A DNA stretch of 64,000 nt, taken from NCBI RefSeq assembly GCF_001428525.1, contig NZ_LMHW01000003.1, positions 1,239-65,238 of the forward strand, read 5' to 3'. Every line of letters starts with the position of its first letter. Position 1 is the stretch's first letter. Both the position numbers and the translations under genes were made by a program. This DNA is from Flavobacterium sp. Root186. Lineage in GTDB: Bacteria > Bacteroidota > Bacteroidia > Flavobacteriales > Flavobacteriaceae. The notes beneath the pieces are model-generated. The model did not search any database and was not told the origin of the DNA. It saw only the letters and a list, made by a program, of their open reading frames with translations. Of this stretch, positions 61,056 to 64,000 are shown piece by piece.

Positions 61056-64000
61056 TTATTCTTTTGTCTTTTTTTCCTGATTAGGTAAATGACCGTACTT
61101 AACTTTGTAACATTTGGCAAAATAGGAGGGAGAAGTAAACCCAACTTTATAGCTTATTTCATTAATATTATTGCTGCCTTGTTCGATCAGCTGCTTTGCT
61201 TTTTCTAAACGAACATTTCTAATAAATTCGTTAACAGAAACGCCTGTTAATGTTTTTATTTTTCGATACAGCTGGCTTCTGCTCAGGTAAATTTTAGAAG
61301 ACAAAAGTTCTACAGTCAATTCTGGTTCGCTGATATTTTCATTAATAAAATGCAGGATTTTTTGAATGAAATCATTATCCAGCGATGTTGTTTTTTCTTT
61401 ACCTTGTTTTGTGATCCCGCTGTAAAATTTCTTAAACATGATCTGTCTGCTTGTAATAAGTTGTGCCAGACTGGATTTTAAAATATCTAATTCAAATGGT
61501 TTGCTTAAATACATATCAGCACCAGAATCTATACCTTCTAATCGGTCTTTTACCATTGCTTTTGCGGACAGCATTAACAAAGGAATATGGCTTGTTTTTA
61601 AATCTCCTTTTATGTTTTTACACAACTGCAGTCCGTCCATAACCGGCATAATGACATCTGTAATGATTAAATCAGGTAATTTTTGTACCGCAAGTTCGTA
61701 GCCCTTTTTACCGTTTTCGGCTGTAATAACTTTGTATGATTTGCTTAGTTCTTCTTTTAGATAATGTCGCAATTCAGGATTATCTTCAACAATCAAAACC
61801 GTATATGATTTTGCTATTTCTTCTGCAGATTTGTCGATGGTTTCTTTCGTAAAATCATCTTCATCTTTTTGACTATTAACAGTGTCAAATAAATATTGAT
61901 TTTTGTTCTTTTCTATTTTAAAAACCTCGTCAATTATTTCACCTTTCTTATAAAGAGAGCTGCCTAAAGGAAATATTACCTTAAATTTTGTGCCTTCTCC
62001 CACCTGACTTTCTACTTCAATTTTTCCTTTATGAAGCTCAATAAATTGTTTTACCACTTCTAAACCAATTCCGGTGCTGCCGTAATAATCTTTATTTACA
62101 TTATTGACCTGATAAAATCGGTCAAAAATTCTATTGAGATCTTTTTTACGAATTCCAGAGCCAGTGTCGGTAATGGTTATGGAGAAGGAAGGAATTTTTT
62201 CTCCATAAACTATCAATGCATTTTCAGTTTCGGATGTGTCTATAGCAATAGTTATAGAGCCATTATCGGGCGTAAATTTGAATGCATTTGAAATAATATT
62301 AAAGAGTATTTTTTCCAGCATTTTAGGATCCAGCCAGTCTTCGAGTTCATCTTCTGATGATTCAAAATTTACTTTAATGTTTCGGGCAGCGGCTTCTTCA
62401 TTAAAATAGCCAATAATTCCTTCTGTAAAGGCAACGACTTCAATTTTCTTCGCCTGAAGCGAAATTTTATTGAACTCTAATTTATTAAAATCCATAAGCT
62501 CATTAATAAGCCTGGAAAGTCTGTCGGAACTTTTGTGTACGATTTTTAATTTGTTATGTATTTCAGGAGATAATTTTTTACTTCTTAAAATGTCTTCCAG
62601 AGGATTAATAATCAGCGTTAAAGGTGTCCTGAATTCATGCGAGATATTGGTGAAAAACTGTAATTTTTTATTGTTTAATTTCTCTAACTGAATGGTTTTT
62701 TCTTTTTCTAAAATAATGGCCTGCTTCGCTTTAAAACGATTTTGATAGATTTTATTGAAATATCTAATTAGAAAAATTAAAATAGCAGTGTATATTAAAT
62801 AAGCCCAAAAGGTTTTCCACCATGGTGGCAGGATTTTTATTTTTAATTCTAATTGGTCATTACTCCAGGAACCATCTGCATTGGCTGATTTTACTTTGAA
62901 AGTATAATTGCCCGGTGCCAGATTTGTATAGGTTGCTGTTCTGTTATTTCCGGCATAATTCCAGTCTTTTTCAAAACCTTCAAGATAATAGGCGTATTGA
63001 TTTTTTTTAGAATAATTATAGTTAATTCCCACATATTCAATCGTAAAAACCGATTGTGTGTAGTTAAGTGTAATTTCTTTAGTTTGCGAAATTACTTTGG
63101 TTAACGGCGAATCATCTTGATTTGGTTTTACAGATCGATTGAATAATTTAAAATCACTGAAATAGAGGTGTGGGGCTTTTTCTGCTTTTTTAATCTCGTT
63201 AGGATTAAAATAATTTACACCCTCGTAACCGCCAAAATACAACTCTCCGTTTCCATCTTTAAAGACCGCATTATTATTAAAATCGTTATCAATAAGACCA
63301 TCATCTTTATTGAAATTGGTGCTTTTTTTATTTTTAAAATCGAGTTTTGTTAATCCGGATCCGCCACTTACCCATAAAGAACCATTATTATCAGAAATTA
63401 TAGCACGAACAGATTTTTCTTTAAAACCCGGAAAATCATCATAATTTGAAAATATCTTATTTTTTTTATGGTAACTAAATAATCCCTGACCGTCAGTTCC
63501 TATCCATATTGTTTTATCATTAGATTCATAAATGGATAAAATAGTTTGAATACTGTTGTGTTTGTTTATGCCGCTGAACATGGCATCGCGCATTTTTGTC
63601 ACTTTAAAGCCCGATTCGTTTTTTAAATTAACCTGATACAATCCTAAAATTGTTCCTACCCAAAGGACATTATCTGAGTCTACAAAAACTTTACGAATAA
63701 AAGCATTATCTAAAGCATTCTCAGCAAATGGTTTAAAGTCACAATGCACAAATGTGCCGCTCTTATTGTCAAAATAATGCAGTCCTTTTATGAAAGTGCC
63801 AATCCAGATTCGGCCTTTTGAATCTTCTGAAAAACTGAAAATTCTATTTGATTTTAATCCTGACGTGTTTGCGGTATTATAATTTATGAATCTTGTCGTA
63901 CCATTTTTTAAAAAGTAGATTCCTCGATCCCAGCTTCCAATCCAGATGTTTTGTTTGCTGTCTATGAATATGGTTTGAATATCAATGGCATTTAAACCAG
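61056..64000 (-). CDS. Hybrid two-component system sensor/regulator, partial (5' end outside window)
   Basis: The frame is open to the right edge (about 981 codons visible) with no stop. The GTG at 63749 is internal, because propeller repeats continue upstream of it. In order: beta-propeller repeats of the two-component regulator type (RIWIGTFIKGL; VLWVGTILGLYQVN; GSLWVSGGSGLTKLD), a Y_Y_Y domain (YAYYLEGFEKDWNYAGNNRT), one membrane segment (TFWAYLIYTAILIFLIRYF), HisKA with NISHEFRTPLTLI, an ATPase domain, a receiver (TVLIVEDNPELRHYL; ITDVIMPVMDGL) and an AraC helix-turn-helix (ISYKVGFTSPSYFAKCYK). Such proteins sense oligosaccharides in the periplasm and activate the adjacent susCD operon. 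Confidence 0.95.
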   Translation of the reverse strand, partial: GLNAIDIQTIFIDSKQNIWIGSWDRGIYFLKNGTTRFINYNTANTSGLKSNRIFSFSEDSKGRIWIGTFIKGLHYFDNKSGTFVHCDFKPFAENALDNAFIRKVFVDSDNVLWVGTILGLYQVNLKNESGFKVTKMRDAMFSGINKHNSIQTILSIYESNDKTIWIGTDGQGLFSYHKKNKIFSNYDDFPGFKEKSVRAIISDNNGSLWVSGGSGLTKLDFKNKKSTNFNKDDGLIDNDFNNNAVFKDGNGELYFGGYEGVNYFNPNEIKKAEKAPHLYFSDFKLFNRSVKPNQDDSPLTKVISQTKEITLNYTQSVFTIEYVGINYNYSKKNQYAYYLEGFEKDWNYAGNNRTATYTNLAPGNYTFKVKSANADGSWSNDQLELKIKILPPWWKTFWAYLIYTAILIFLIRYFNKIYQNRFKAKQAIILEKEKTIQLEKLNNKKLQFFTNISHEFRTPLTLIINPLEDILRSKKLSPEIHNKLKIVHKSSDRLSRLINELMDFNKLEFNKISLQAKKIEVVAFTEGIIGYFNEEAAARNIKVNFESSEDELEDWLDPKMLEKILFNIISNAFKFTPDNGSITIAIDTSETENALIVYGEKIPSFSITITDTGSGIRKKDLNRIFDRFYQVNNVNKDYYGSTGIGLEVVKQFIELHKGKIEVESQVGEGTKFKVIFPLGSSLYKKGEIIDEVFKIEKNKNQYLFDTVNSQKDEDDFTKETIDKSAEEIAKSYTVLIVEDNPELRHYLKEELSKSYKVITAENGKKGYELAVQKLPDLIITDVIMPVMDGLQLCKNIKGDLKTSHIPLLMLSAKAMVKDRLEGIDSGADMYLSKPFELDILKSSLAQLITSRQIMFKKFYSGITKQGKEKTTSLDNDFIQKILHFINENISEPELTVELLSSKIYLSRSQLYRKIKTLTGVSVNEFIRNVRLEKAKQLIEQGSNNINEISYKVGFTSPSYFAKCYKVKYGHLPNQEKKTKE

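Noticed and set aside
60935..61144. A small gene at the end of the hybrid regulator
   Set aside because: It overlaps the regulator's 3' end and runs through the terminator hairpin, with no coding character.
63741..63749. GTG at 63749 as start of the hybrid regulator
   Set aside because: Propeller-repeat coding sequence (RIWIGTF, IWIGSWDRGI) continues upstream in the same frame to the window edge, so the true start lies outside.

Overview
The window reads as chromosomal DNA of a Flavobacterium-like member of the Bacteroidota. The evidence is low GC content, promoters of the TAnnTTTG type instead of sigma-70 boxes, weak ribosome binding sites, a type IX secretion (T9SS) sorting tail, SprB-type adhesin repeats, SusC/SusD pairs, a hybrid two-component regulator, and many short dispersed intergenic repeats typical of this group. 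I see no insertion sequence, prophage, CRISPR array or tRNA gene. The only structural RNA gene I found is RNase P RNA.

Layout. 1-2.8 kb: the 5' part of a secreted vWA/SprB-repeat adhesin and a small secreted companion. 3.3-6.8 kb: a polyphosphate operon (SixA-like phosphatase, ppk1, ppx). 7-8.1 kb: a Crp/Fnr regulator and an NAD(P)H oxidoreductase. 8.2-10 kb: dnaX, split by an A10 slippery run into gamma and tau frames. 10.2-12.7 kb: five small orphan genes. 12.9-13.7 kb: a BON lipoprotein and a BON-LysM protein. 14.3-17.2 kb: rnpB, a dicarboxylate symporter and a ketopantoate-reductase-like enzyme. 17.3-21.7 kb: an OmpR-type two-component system divergent from an outer-membrane barrel protein. 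21.8-26.7 kb: rsmD, DUF3822, a RecD-like helicase, a YgiD-like dioxygenase and kdsB. 27-34 kb: a fused 2-oxoacid dehydrogenase E1, a degenerate M1 peptidase fused to a barrel, a LOG protein and a cupin. 34-46.8 kb: uvrA, a TPR protein, a ClC protein, gamma-glutamyltransferase, an AcpH-like protein, glmM, a GH128-like T9SS glucanase and a lipid A acyltransferase-like protein. 46.9-52 kb: a rhomboid protease, a SIMPL protein, a second Crp/Fnr regulator with an SDR target, an HD protein and an AraC regulator. 52-64 kb: a polysaccharide utilization locus with GH16, GH10, an IPT glycan-binding protein, SusD, SusC and a hybrid two-component regulator that runs off the right edge.

Most of the content is ordinary. 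The signals I find most worth following are regulatory. Two unrelated Crp/Fnr-oxidoreductase pairs carry the same ACA-TT-TGT dyad exactly 33 bases upstream of a TAnnTTTG box. A perfect 11-bp-period triple repeat lies in front of the barrel gene next to an OmpR-type regulator. A 21-bp-period direct repeat lies upstream of susC. An E. coli-type A-AAA-AAG heptamer sits inside an A10 run in dnaX, exactly where the frame must shift to give tau. All calls come from reading the sequence; no database search, folding or alignment was run.
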